Assembly: GCA_965219875.1 (NCBI GenBank)
Contig: CBDCOW010000001.1
Span: 620,001 to 684,000, forward strand
Length of the DNA stretch: 64,000 bases
Reading direction: 5' to 3'
Source of the DNA: DAOUKH01 sp965219875
GTDB lineage: Bacteria; Chloroflexota; Dehalococcoidia; SHYB01
The notes under the pieces are model-generated. The model saw only the letters and a list, made by a program, of their open reading frames with translations, made no database searches and was not told where the DNA came from. Made by a program: the position numbers and the translations under genes. Below are positions 26,388 to 34,461 of the stretch, piece after piece (position 1 is the stretch's first letter; every line of letters starts with the position of its first letter).

Positions 26388-27185
26388 ATGGCCGGACAGA
26401 GCGCGCTATTCGACAAGCAGGTTGCCCTCGTGACCGGCGCCCACCGGGGGATCGGCAAGGCCATCGCCTTGCAACTCGCCGGCCAGGGCGCCAGGACCGT
26501 GGTGAACGACCTCGAGCCGGAGGGCATCAGCGGCGTTGCCGACGAGATCAACGGCGCGGGCGGCGACGCGCGCGCCGTGGCCGCGGACATCGCGACCGAG
26601 GACGGCGCGCGGCGTCTCGTCGACACCGCACTCTCGGCTTTCGGCGGGGTGGACATCCTGGTCAACAACGCCGGCGTCCTGACGCGCGGGCCGCTGCTGG
26701 ACCTCCAGGACGCCGACTGGGAGGAGCAGTTCCGCGTCAACGTCAAGGGCCCCCTGCTCTGCTCCCAGGCCGCGTTCCCGATCATGGAGAAGGGCGGCCG
26801 CGGAGGGCGCATCGTCAACATCGCCTCGACCGCCGCACGGATTCCCAGGTATCACCTGGCCGCCTACTCGGCTTCCAAAGCGGCGCTGGTGCAGCTCACC
26901 AAGGTGATGGCTCTGGAGTTCGCCGGCGCGAGAGTCACCGTCAACGCCGTCTCCCCCGGTCCGACCGAAACGGAGATGGCCCTTGGCTCGTTCGGGGGCG
27001 GCGACTCCAGCAAGATGGACGAGGTAGTCAAGGGGAATCTCCAGGAGTATCGCTTGGGGATTCCACTGGGACGCCTGCTGACACCGGATGAGATCGCGAG
27101 TGCGGTGGTCTTCCTGGCGTCGCCCGGGGCGTCGGGAATCACCGGCCAGGCCCTGTACGTGGACGGCGGCCAGGAGATGCTCTAG
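26388..27185 (+). CDS. Short-chain dehydrogenase/reductase (265 aa)
   Basis: Classical FabG-like SDR. The cofactor motif is TGAHRGIG (17-24), NNAG at 93-96, catalytic Ser147, Tyr160 and Lys164 (YSASK), and the C-terminal SGITGQALYVDGG. The length is typical. GAGGAG lies 6-8 bp upstream of the ATG. It is the first of three consecutive SDR genes in the operon and the only one of ordinary length. It should be an NAD(P)-dependent alcohol/ketone oxidoreductase; the substrate is unknown. Confidence 0.92.
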   Translation: MAGQSALFDKQVALVTGAHRGIGKAIALQLAGQGARTVVNDLEPEGISGVADEINGAGGDARAVAADIATEDGARRLVDTALSAFGGVDILVNNAGVLTRGPLLDLQDADWEEQFRVNVKGPLLCSQAAFPIMEKGGRGGRIVNIASTAARIPRYHLAAYSASKAALVQLTKVMALEFAGARVTVNAVSPGPTETEMALGSFGGGDSSKMDEVVKGNLQEYRLGIPLGRLLTPDEIASAVVFLASPGASGITGQALYVDGGQEML

Positions 27186-27197
27186 CGGCCCGGCGCG

Positions 27198-28118
27198 ATG
27201 AACGCCCTCAAGGACAAGGTGGCGATCGTCACCGGCGCGGGACGGGGCATCGGCAGGGGCATTGCCCTCTTCTTTGCCCGGGAAGGGGCTGCGGTTGTCG
27301 TCAACGATCTCGGCACGGCCGTCGACGGCCCCGGCTCGTCCATGGAGCCCGCGGACCGGGTTGTCGAAGAGATCGCCAACGCCGGCGGCCGCGCCGCCGC
27401 CAATCATGACACGGCGGCCACGATGACGGGCGCGGAGCGCATCGTCGACACGGCGGTCGCGGCCTTCGGCAAGCTCGACGTGGTCGTGACCTGCCACGGG
27501 ATCCTGCGTGACCGCATGCTGTTCAACATGACTGAGGAGGAGTGGGACGCGGTCGTTGCGACGCACCTGAAGGGGACCTTTGCGGTGTGCAAGTACGCCG
27601 CGACGGTGTTTCAGAGGCAGCGGTCGGGGAGGATCATCACCTTCAGCGCCGAATCGGGCCTCTTCGGCAACTCCGGACAGGCCAACCACGGCGCCGCGAC
27701 TTCGGCCGTGGCCGGCTTTACAAAGGCGATCTCTCGTGAGCTGGAGTCTTTCGGCGGCACCGCCAACTGCGTCGCGCCGAGGGCCGCGACCCGGTTGAGC
27801 GCCACCGTCTCTCAGGCGCACCGAGCCGTCCGTTCCGAGCGAAGCATCGATCAGGCCGAGCAGCCTGCCGAATTGGCCCCCGAGGACATCGCTCCGTTCG
27901 TGGCCTATCTCGCCGGCGACTTGACCGCCAACGTGAACGGGCAGACCTTCCTCGTCCATGGCAAGACAATCTCCCTGGTCTCTCAACCAAGGATCGTCGA
28001 GACGCGGTACAAAGAGCACGGTTTCTGGAGCCTTAAGGAGCTGCGGAGCGTCTTGCCGGAGTTGCTGGACAAACGAACGGCAAACCCAGCTCCGGCGCAA
28101 CGGAAGGCCGGCGCATGA
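27198..28118 (+). CDS. SDR-fold protein lacking the catalytic triad (pseudo-enzyme candidate)
   Basis: 306-aa protein of the MFE-2 / hydroxyacyl-dehydrogenase-like SDR branch. The cofactor motif TGAGRGIG (12-19) is intact. The whole catalytic triad is changed: Ser to Ala151, Tyr to His164 and Lys to Thr168 (HGAAT in place of YxxxK), and NNAG reads TCHG. Its neighbour at 28115, clearly a paralogue (GNxGQAN context), retains S157, Y170 and K174. The two genes overlap by 4 bp (ATGA), so they are made together. This suggests a heteromer in which this subunit binds nucleotide or structures the complex, but it could also be decay. The frame is fully open. Confidence 0.9.
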   Translation: MNALKDKVAIVTGAGRGIGRGIALFFAREGAAVVVNDLGTAVDGPGSSMEPADRVVEEIANAGGRAAANHDTAATMTGAERIVDTAVAAFGKLDVVVTCHGILRDRMLFNMTEEEWDAVVATHLKGTFAVCKYAATVFQRQRSGRIITFSAESGLFGNSGQANHGAATSAVAGFTKAISRELESFGGTANCVAPRAATRLSATVSQAHRAVRSERSIDQAEQPAELAPEDIAPFVAYLAGDLTANVNGQTFLVHGKTISLVSQPRIVETRYKEHGFWSLKELRSVLPELLDKRTANPAPAQRKAGA

Positions 28119-29095
28119 CCCGCGATACGACAAAGCTGCTGGAGGGGAAGGTCGGGATCGTCACCGGCGCCGGCCGGGGCATAGGGAGAAGCGTCGCCAA
28201 AGCGCTGGCGGAGCAGGGCGCCCGCGTCGTCGTCAACGACCTGGGCGGAGCGGTCCAGGGCACCTCCGAGTCGAGCAGCGCCGCGGCGGATGAAGTCGTG
28301 GCGGAGATCGAAGCCGGCGGTGGCGTCGCCGTGGCCAACTACGAATCGGTGGCCACGATGGAGGGAGGCGAGAGCATCGTCAGGACCGCGGTCGACGCCT
28401 TCGGGCGAGTCGATATCCTGGTGACCCCGGCCGGCAACCTCGCCGAGAACACGCTGGTCGACATGACTGAAGCGGAGTGGGATGCGGTGATCGCAGTCCA
28501 CCTGAAGGGCACCTTCACCGTCGCCAAATTCGCCTCGAAGGTGATGCGCGAGCAGCGCTGGGGCCGCATCATCCCCATTACGTCCGTCGCCGGGCTCTGG
28601 GGAAACCGAGGGCAGGCAAACTACGCCGCCGCTAAGGATGGCGTCGCCGGGTTCGCCCGGTCGATCGCCCGCGACCTGGGATGGTACGGCATCACGGTGA
28701 ACTGCATTTCCCCGGGAGCGGACACACGGATGATGTCCGCCGTCGCCAAGTCCCCCGAATCGCGCCACGGCTCGGAGATGGGGGACGGACTGGTACCCAC
28801 ACAGTTCCAGAGGCCGCCCGAGGCCATCGCCCCCGTCGTCGTGTGGCTCGCCTCCGACGAAGCCGCCAACGTGAATGGACAGATCGTCCACGTGGCCGGG
28901 GGGGTCCTGGGTCTCATGAGCCAGCCGGCCGTCGTCCGCGGCATGACCAAGCCGGACGCACCCTGGAGCGTCGAGGACATCGCCGCGGTCTTTCCCACGA
29001 CGCTAGGGGTCGACCTGTCCCCACAGATCCTGTGGGGGGGCTGGCGCCCGCCCATCGCGGCGCCTCCGGGCACCTGGGGAAAGGGCTGGTACTAG
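28115..29095 (+). CDS. Short-chain dehydrogenase/reductase, MFE-2-like branch (326 aa)
   Basis: SDR with cofactor motif TGAGRGIG (17-24), a long loop NDLGGAVQGTSESSS typical of multifunctional-enzyme-type 3-hydroxyacyl dehydrogenases, and catalytic Ser157, Tyr170 and Lys174 (YAAAK). A C-terminal extension (about 275-326) ends PGTWGKGWY. It probably oxidises a 3-hydroxyacyl-CoA-like substrate. Its start overlaps the stop of the triad-less paralogue; the two are likely partners. The LLM oxidoreductase starts 4 bp after its stop. Confidence 0.9.
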   Translation: MTRDTTKLLEGKVGIVTGAGRGIGRSVAKALAEQGARVVVNDLGGAVQGTSESSSAAADEVVAEIEAGGGVAVANYESVATMEGGESIVRTAVDAFGRVDILVTPAGNLAENTLVDMTEAEWDAVIAVHLKGTFTVAKFASKVMREQRWGRIIPITSVAGLWGNRGQANYAAAKDGVAGFARSIARDLGWYGITVNCISPGADTRMMSAVAKSPESRHGSEMGDGLVPTQFQRPPEAIAPVVVWLASDEAANVNGQIVHVAGGVLGLMSQPAVVRGMTKPDAPWSVEDIAAVFPTTLGVDLSPQILWGGWRPPIAAPPGTWGKGWY

Positions 29096-29099
29096 CGCC

Positions 29100-30092
29100 G
29101 TGCCGCGGACGGGGCTTTGCATCGGCAACTGGGCGCCCGTCGAGCTCGTCCAGGAGGCTGCGAGGCTAGCCGAGGCGCGGGGTTACGACACGCTCTGGAT
29201 GACCGAGTCGTCCACGGGGATCGGCAAGGATGCCCCTTCCCAGCTCGCCGCCGCGGCGCTGGCAACGACAGACATTCGCCTCGGTACCGCCGTTCTCCCT
29301 ATCTATACCCGGACTCCGACGCTCCTGGCCCAAGTGGCGACGAGCATGGACGAGATCTCGGAAGGCCGCTTCGTATTGGGCCTTGGGAGCAGCCACGGGC
29401 CGAACATGCTCGCCCACCATGGCGTCGCCCACGAGCGGCCCTTCCAGCGGATGCGCGAGTGCGTCGCCATCCTGCGCGATGCGTTGGGGACGGGGGAGGC
29501 GAGCTTCGAGGGGGAGATCTTCAGCATCCCCAGCCTCGAACTGCTGCGGCCAAGACCGGAGCGTCGCGTTCCAGTCTATCTCGCCGCACTGGCGCCAAAG
29601 ATGACCAATTTCGCCGCCACGGCGGCGGACGGGGTGATCCTCAACATGACCACCCCCGAGCACCTCGGCGAAGCCGTCCCACGGATGAGGGATGCGGCGG
29701 CCCAGGCGGGCCGGGACCCCGACGCCTTCGACGTTGCGTGCCTGGTGTTGGCGTCCGCCGACGGCGCCCGCGCCGAGGAGGTCTGCAGCCTCCAGATCGC
29801 GTTCTACTTGCGCATGCCCTTCTACCAGAGCCATCTCAGGCGCGGCGGGTTCGCGCCCGAGGTCGACGGTATCCTCAAAGGACTCGAGCGCGGCGGTGTT
29901 GAAGAGGGCGCCAGAGCGGTGTCGGCCCGAATGCTCGACAGCCTGGCGCTGGCCGGCAGCCCCGGCCGCTGGGATGAGCGGCTCCAGCGCTACCGCGACG
30001 CGGGCGTCGACCTGCCCTGTCCGTTCTTCTTCCAGCAGGAAGGCGATCTGAGGACGCCGCTGCTCGAGGGAATCGCCGCTCTGGACGGCTAG
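29100..30092 (+). CDS. LLM-class flavin-dependent oxidoreductase, second copy
   Basis: 330-aa luciferase-like enzyme starting at GTG (PRTGLCIGNWAPVELV). It shares nearly all conserved blocks with the gene at 8520 (TESSTGIGKD, IYTRTPTLLAQVATSMDEIS, GRFVLGLGSSHG, PFYQSHLRRGGFAPEV). It is the last gene of the TPP-Hyu-SDR operon. Flavin-dependent oxidation or reduction is expected; cofactor and substrate are unknown. Its stop overlaps the stop of the convergent HMGL-like gene (shared CTAG). Confidence 0.9.
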   Translation: MPRTGLCIGNWAPVELVQEAARLAEARGYDTLWMTESSTGIGKDAPSQLAAAALATTDIRLGTAVLPIYTRTPTLLAQVATSMDEISEGRFVLGLGSSHGPNMLAHHGVAHERPFQRMRECVAILRDALGTGEASFEGEIFSIPSLELLRPRPERRVPVYLAALAPKMTNFAATAADGVILNMTTPEHLGEAVPRMRDAAAQAGRDPDAFDVACLVLASADGARAEEVCSLQIAFYLRMPFYQSHLRRGGFAPEVDGILKGLERGGVEEGARAVSARMLDSLALAGSPGRWDERLQRYRDAGVDLPCPFFFQQEGDLRTPLLEGIAALDG

Positions 30093-31369
30093 CCGACGGC
30101 GCCGCGGCAGACCGCCTCCACCTCGGCGTCGTTCAGCATCACGGGGAACTTGTTGCCCAGGGCCTCGAGCTGCACGAGAAGGGCTTCATAGGCCTTTTGC
30201 ACAGCGGCGCTGTCGCTCCGCAGGCCCATTTGCTTGAGCTTTGCCTCGACCGTCCTGGTGCTGAGCCCAAGGTTGGTCATGAGCAGGTTAGGACGCGCTC
30301 CAACCAGTTCAGGCTCGTAAGGCGTCTTGACGCCGAGGTCCTTGAAACTCTTCCCGTTCACCATGCCGATATAGGTGTCCGGCAACCCCGATGCCGTCTG
30401 GAACGGTCCGGTGATCGCCTTGTATGGAGGGTTCACTATGCCGGTGATCCTCTCGATGGTATGAGAGAGTTTCGGCAATTTGCGCAGGTCGACACCGGTG
30501 TGGATCCCGTACTGGAGCTCGAGCGACACGACGACCTCTTCGAGGCTGGCGAAGCCCATGTCGGCGAGGCCGTTCACGGACACCTCTGGGCAGGCCCCCG
30601 CGGAGGTCGCCGCCAACGCCTGCGCCGTGGCAGTGCCGAAACAGTCGTGAACGTGATAGAAGATCGGGATGTCCTTCTTGAGGCCGGCGCGGATCTGCGA
30701 CACGAAGTACCGGGTGGCGTCGGGGGTCGCGATCCCTTTGGAGTCGGACATCAGCAGGCTCTCAGCACCCAGATCGATGTAGTGGTTCTGCCGCGCGATC
30801 GCTGTTGGGAAGTCCTCTGGACCGCCCACGTAGACGAACCCCACGCATACCGGAAGTCCCTTCTTCCTCGCGTAGTCGATGGCGTCGGGAAGCTCGTCCA
30901 CCGGCTCCTCGGCAGCGCCGTTGCCCTTCGCCTGCGCCAAGACCTTCGGCAGGGAGGCGGAAAGACCGATGGAGTCCGCCCCATAGTCGGCCATCTTGTC
31001 GATGCGGGATTTGTACTCGCCGGGTGCCCACGTCCCGAAGTGGCCCCACGTCCGCACCTTGATCTTCAACCCCAGCTTGGTGACGCCGCGGACCGCTTCC
31101 CAGACACGGGTCTCTTTCGGTGCGCCGGTGTACTGGTCCGTCAAGAACACCGTCTCCGGGATGCCTATCTCGTCGAGCTGTCGGGCGATCTCCTGGTACT
31201 CTTCGACCGAGTACAGGCGTGTGCCTTCCAGATGGTCCATCTTGACAAGCGTGAAGTCCTGGATGAAGACAGGCTCCCGAAAGTTGTACTGGTCCCGCAC
31301 CTCGGGGATGAAGTTATAGCGGCTCGTCTCGTAGAGCTCGCCTTCCCATGGCGTTCCGTTCGTGTCCAT
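30089..31369 (-). CDS. HMGL-like (pyruvate carboxyltransferase fold) protein, copy C
   Basis: 426-aa paralogue of the proteins at 12145 and 16922. The N-terminus is MDTNGTPWEGELYETSRYNF; Asp38 lies in FIQDFTLVKMDHL. The metal motif is H239-V-H241-D-C, so both histidines are kept while the following residue is Cys. MSDSKGIATPDATRYFV and the C-terminal EALGNKFPVMLNDAEVEAVC are shared by the set. The ATG at 31369 is chosen because GGAGGGGG sits just upstream; an ATG at 31384 in frame is part of that site. It is transcribed alone, towards the LLM gene. Confidence 0.88.
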   Translation of the reverse strand: MDTNGTPWEGELYETSRYNFIPEVRDQYNFREPVFIQDFTLVKMDHLEGTRLYSVEEYQEIARQLDEIGIPETVFLTDQYTGAPKETRVWEAVRGVTKLGLKIKVRTWGHFGTWAPGEYKSRIDKMADYGADSIGLSASLPKVLAQAKGNGAAEEPVDELPDAIDYARKKGLPVCVGFVYVGGPEDFPTAIARQNHYIDLGAESLLMSDSKGIATPDATRYFVSQIRAGLKKDIPIFYHVHDCFGTATAQALAATSAGACPEVSVNGLADMGFASLEEVVVSLELQYGIHTGVDLRKLPKLSHTIERITGIVNPPYKAITGPFQTASGLPDTYIGMVNGKSFKDLGVKTPYEPELVGARPNLLMTNLGLSTRTVEAKLKQMGLRSDSAAVQKAYEALLVQLEALGNKFPVMLNDAEVEAVCRGAVG

Positions 31370-31439
31370 TAGGGCCCCCTCCATTCGATTGGGAGTCTTC
31401 GAGAACCTAGCGTTCCTTTGTCAAAGGGCCGGGTCCTTA

Positions 31440-31475
31440 GTATTGTCACGGGTGGTGTCCCTCACCCGACAATAC
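31440..31475. promoter_or_regulatory. Hairpin upstream of HMGL-like copy C
   Basis: An interrupted inverted repeat: GTATTGT (31440-31446) with ACAATAC (31469-31475), and CGGGTG (31449-31454) with CACCCG (31463-31468). It lies about 70 bp upstream of the gene's start and could be an operator or a terminator of transcription from the tRNA side. Confidence 0.4.
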
Positions 31476-31541
31476 CAAGAACTCTGACGGTTTACGAGGC
31501 TCGGTGCACACCGGCTTAGTGGCGGACCCTGGGGGGACGGG

Positions 31542-31595
31542 CGCGCCCCCTCTCAGTCTGCCCCAGAACGCGCCCCCTCTCAGTCTGCCCCAGAA
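31542..31595. repeat. 27-bp perfect tandem repeat
   Basis: Two identical adjacent 27-bp units (31542-31568 and 31569-31595), each beginning CGCGCCCCCTCTCAG and ending CCCCAGAA. It is in the 328-bp gap between the HMGL-like gene and tRNA-Lys. Otherwise that gap holds the hairpin at 31440 and the tRNA promoter; I see no gene. Confidence 0.85.
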
Positions 31596-31645
31596 AAGGA
31601 GAAGTTGGAAGAAAAAGTGTCCCCTATAGAAGGTTGCGCTACCGA

Positions 31646-31674
31646 TTGACCGGTTCGGGGGCGTGTGCTACGCT
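31646..31674 (+). promoter_or_regulatory. Promoter for the tRNA-Lys / tRNA-Leu pair
   Basis: TTGACC (31646-31651), 17-bp spacer, TACGCT (31669-31674), ending 23 bp before the tRNA-Lys 5' end. Confidence 0.6.
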
Positions 31675-31697
31675 CCGCGCTCCATCGGGAGGGTCCG

Positions 31698-31773
<76 letters not shown>

Positions 31774-31807
31774 TCGCAGCAGGTTCGGACGCTGGCCCGG
31801 CCGCGAT

Positions 31808-31889
31808 GGGGAAGTGTCGGAATTGGCAGACGAGCATGATTTAGGATCATGTGCCGAAAGGCGTAGGAGTTCGAGTCTCCTCTTCCCCA
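31808..31889 (+). tRNA. tRNA-Leu (anticodon TAG)
   Basis: 82 nt class II tRNA. Acceptor GGGGAAG pairs with CTTCCCC. The anticodon stem CATGA/TCATG carries loop TTTAGGA with anticodon TAG. A long variable arm (TGCCGAAAGGCGT) supports Leu. The T-arm is AGGAGTTCGAGTCTCCT. CCA is not encoded, unlike in the upstream tRNA-Lys. Confidence 0.95.
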
Positions 31890-31931
31890 CTTCCAAAAAA
31901 ATCCACACGCCGAGCACGTTACGCGCGAACA

Positions 31932-31940
31932 TGGTATAAG
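31932..31940 (+). promoter_or_regulatory. Extended -10 promoter for dppDF
   Basis: TG-G-TATAAG (31932-31940) is an extended -10 element 68 bp before the dppD GTG. No clear -35 is seen, which extended -10 promoters do not strictly need. Confidence 0.5.
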
Positions 31941-32008
31941 GTAAGGTGGGTCGGGCGGGTCGCCGAATGCACCCGCCGGCAGATTAGGTCCAGGCGAGGA
32001 GGTCGGAA

Positions 32009-33085
32009 GTGGCCGACAACGAAGCCGCAGGCGCCGTCGAAGACGTCGCCGCAGAAGCTGCGACCGGTTCCAACGGAGCGTCGTCCGATTCCAACGAGTT
32101 CCTTCTCGACGTCCAGGATCTCAGGACCTACTTCTACACGCACACCGGCGTCGTCAAAGCCGTCGATGGCGTGGACTGGAACCTGAAGGAAGGCGAGACC
32201 CTCGCCCTCGTAGGCGAAAGCGGCTCGGGCAAGAGCGTGAGCGCCCTTTCCGTGATGCGCCTGATTCCGGAGCCGCCGGGCAAGATCGTCAGCGGTAAGA
32301 TCCTGTTCCAGGGCAAGGACATGGTCCAGATGCCGGCGGATCAGATCCGGAAGATCCGGGGCAACCAGATCTCGATGGTCTTCCAGGAGCCCATGACCTC
32401 GTTGAACCCGGTGTTGACTATCAGCCGCCAGCTCACCGAGACTTTGGAGCTGCACCTGGACTTGGACAAGAGAGCCGCCAAGGACCGCGCCATCGAGCTG
32501 CTCGACATCGTCGGTATTCCCGACGCGGGCCGACGGGTCGACGACTATCCCCACCAGTTCAGCGGCGGCATGCGCCAGCGCGTGATGATCGCTATGGCGC
32601 TGTCGTGCGACCCCAAGCTGATCATCGCCGACGAGCCCACGACGGCGCTCGACGTGACGATTCAGGCGCAGGTGCTCGAGGTCATCAACGAGCTCGCGCA
32701 GCAGTTCAACACCTCGATCATGATCATCACCCACAACCTGGGCGTCGTGGCCCGCCACGCCGACCGGGTGAACGTGATGTACGCGGGGCACATCGTGGAG
32801 ACCTCCACAGCGTTGAAGGTCTACGGCGACCCCCACCATCCCTACACCGAGGGCCTGCTGCAGTCGGTGCCGCGCCTCGACGAGACGGTCAGGCAGCGGC
32901 TGGTGCCTATCGAAGGGCAGCCGCCCGACCTCTCGAACCTGCCCGTGGGCTGCCCCTTCCAGCCCCGCTGCCGCTACGCGTTCGACCGATGTAAGGAAGA
33001 GAACCCGCCCCTGATCCCCGTGGCCGATGACCACTGGACCGCCTGCTGGTACGACATGAAGGAAGGAAAGCCGAGGGCCGTATGA
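32009..33085 (+). CDS. dppD: ABC transporter ATP-binding protein, DppD/OppD type (second set)
   Basis: 358-aa ATPase with an Ala/Glu-rich N-terminal extension (about 1-28). Walker A is GESGSGKSV, the Q-loop MVFQEPMTSLNPVL, the signature FSGGMRQR, Walker B LIIADEPTTALDV and the C-terminal cysteine region CPFQPRCRYAFDRC. The GTG start at 32009 follows GAGGAGG. It overlaps dppF by 4 bp. No permease is nearby; the SBP-dppBC operon at 59-63 kb lacks ATPases and is the natural partner, an inference. Confidence 0.93.
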   Translation: MADNEAAGAVEDVAAEAATGSNGASSDSNEFLLDVQDLRTYFYTHTGVVKAVDGVDWNLKEGETLALVGESGSGKSVSALSVMRLIPEPPGKIVSGKILFQGKDMVQMPADQIRKIRGNQISMVFQEPMTSLNPVLTISRQLTETLELHLDLDKRAAKDRAIELLDIVGIPDAGRRVDDYPHQFSGGMRQRVMIAMALSCDPKLIIADEPTTALDVTIQAQVLEVINELAQQFNTSIMIITHNLGVVARHADRVNVMYAGHIVETSTALKVYGDPHHPYTEGLLQSVPRLDETVRQRLVPIEGQPPDLSNLPVGCPFQPRCRYAFDRCKEENPPLIPVADDHWTACWYDMKEGKPRAV

Positions 33086-34128
33086 CGCAGGAAGCCGCTA
33101 CCCAAGCCGCCGCACAAGACACCGCCGCCAACGGCGGCCGGACCGCCGCCCACGGCGAACTCCTGCTTGAGGTCCGCAACCTCAAGATGTACTTCCCTGT
33201 GACCCAGGGGATCGTCTTCCAGCGGAAGGTCGCCGATATCAAAGCCGTAGACGACGTCAGTTTCCACATCAACCGCGGCGAGACCTTGGGCCTCGTCGGC
33301 GAGAGCGGCTGCGGCAAGACCACCACGGGCAGGGCCATCCTCCAGCTCTACCAGCCCACCGACGGCTCGGTGGTCTACGATGGCCGCGACCTCACCGCGA
33401 TGCGACCGTCCGAGATGCGGCCGATGCGGCAGCGGATGCAGATCATCTTCCAAGACCCCTACGGCTCCCTGAACCCCCGCATGACCGCGGGCGGCATCAT
33501 CGGCGAGCCGCTGGTCATTCACAACCTGGCATCCACCAAGGAAGAGCGCAACGCGCGGGTTGAAGAACTGCTCACCATTGTGGGGCTCAACCCCCACATG
33601 AAAGACCGCTACCCCCATGAGTTCTCCGGCGGCCAGCGCCAGCGCATCGGGGTCGCCCGGGCGCTCGCGGTGCAGCCCGACCTGATCGTCTGCGACGAGC
33701 CGGTCTCGGCGCTCGACGTCTCGATTCAAGCCCAGATCATCAACCTTCTGGAAGAGCTCCAGGAGCAGTTCGGCCTGACCTACCTGTTCATCGCCCACGA
33801 CCTCGCCGTTGTCCGTCACATCAGCGACCGCATCGCCGTCATGTACCTCGGCAAGGTCATGGAGCTTGCCGACCGCAACGAGCTCTACGAGAACCCGCTG
33901 CACCCCTACACCAAGGCGCTGCTCTCCGCCGTCCCGGTTCCCGACCCGGTGGTCGAGGCCAAGCGCGAGCGCATCGTCCTGCAAGGCGACGTGCCGAGCC
34001 CGCTCAACCCGCCCACCGGTTGCGTCTTCCACACGCGCTGCCCCATCGCCATCGACGTCTGCAAGGCGGAGATACCGGAGTGGCGCGAGATGGCCAAGGA
34101 CCACTTCGTCGCCTGCCACCGCGTCTAG
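33082..34128 (+). CDS. dppF: ABC transporter ATP-binding protein, DppF/OppF type (second set)
   Basis: 348-aa ATPase. An Ala-rich N-terminal tail (1-28) precedes LLLEVRNLKMYFPVTQGIVFQR. Walker A is GESGCGKTT, the Q-loop IIFQDPYGSLNPRM, the signature FSGGQRQR and Walker B LIVCDEPVSALDV. The C-terminal CVFHTRCPIAIDVC is the family cysteine motif. It forms the ATPase heterodimer with the upstream gene. A strong intrinsic terminator follows. Confidence 0.93.
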   Translation: MTQEAATQAAAQDTAANGGRTAAHGELLLEVRNLKMYFPVTQGIVFQRKVADIKAVDDVSFHINRGETLGLVGESGCGKTTTGRAILQLYQPTDGSVVYDGRDLTAMRPSEMRPMRQRMQIIFQDPYGSLNPRMTAGGIIGEPLVIHNLASTKEERNARVEELLTIVGLNPHMKDRYPHEFSGGQRQRIGVARALAVQPDLIVCDEPVSALDVSIQAQIINLLEELQEQFGLTYLFIAHDLAVVRHISDRIAVMYLGKVMELADRNELYENPLHPYTKALLSAVPVPDPVVEAKRERIVLQGDVPSPLNPPTGCVFHTRCPIAIDVCKAEIPEWREMAKDHFVACHRV

Positions 34129-34154
34129 ACGCGCATTCGACAAACGGCTGCTTT

Positions 34155-34189
34155 CGAGGGCGTCCCGAAATGGGGCGCCCTCGTTTTTT
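34155..34189 (+). terminator. Rho-independent terminator after dppDF
   Basis: Stem CGAGGGCG-CCC / GGG-CGCCCTCG (34155-34183, small internal mismatch, GAAAT loop) followed by TTTTTT (34184-34189), 27 bp after the dppF stop. This is the only textbook intrinsic terminator I see in the window. Confidence 0.85.
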
Positions 34190-34200
34190 GCCGTTGACCC

Positions 34201-34301
34201 TCTCCTTTGGAGACCTGTGCAAAGCGTTAGCGCGGAGGGAACGGGCGCCCACAAGGGGCGCCCCTACGGGAGGGGATGGATTCCCGCGAAAGCGGGAAGA
34301 T
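34201..34301. repeat. Cluster of three dispersed palindromic repeats
   Basis: It contains the GGTCTCC-type unit in reverse orientation (34201-34222), the unit GGGCGCCCACAAGGGGCG...CCTACGGG (34243-34270), and a short hairpin GATTCCCGC-GAAA-GCGGGAA (about 34277-34300). These fill the gap between the terminator and the DUF3800 gene; the rest of 34302-34461 shows nothing recognisable. Confidence 0.8.
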
Positions 34302-34461
34302 CTCCTTTGGGACACGCTTGCGTGACCCGCTTGGCGGCATCAAACAACCATTATCTACTTGACGTTTTCTAGCAGGGGTGCCAAGATCAGGCTATGCGGT
34401 TGGGAGGGCTGCCTTAGCGGTCCGTTGAGACATGGTTCTCGCCCGGCCGCCTTTTCTTTGT

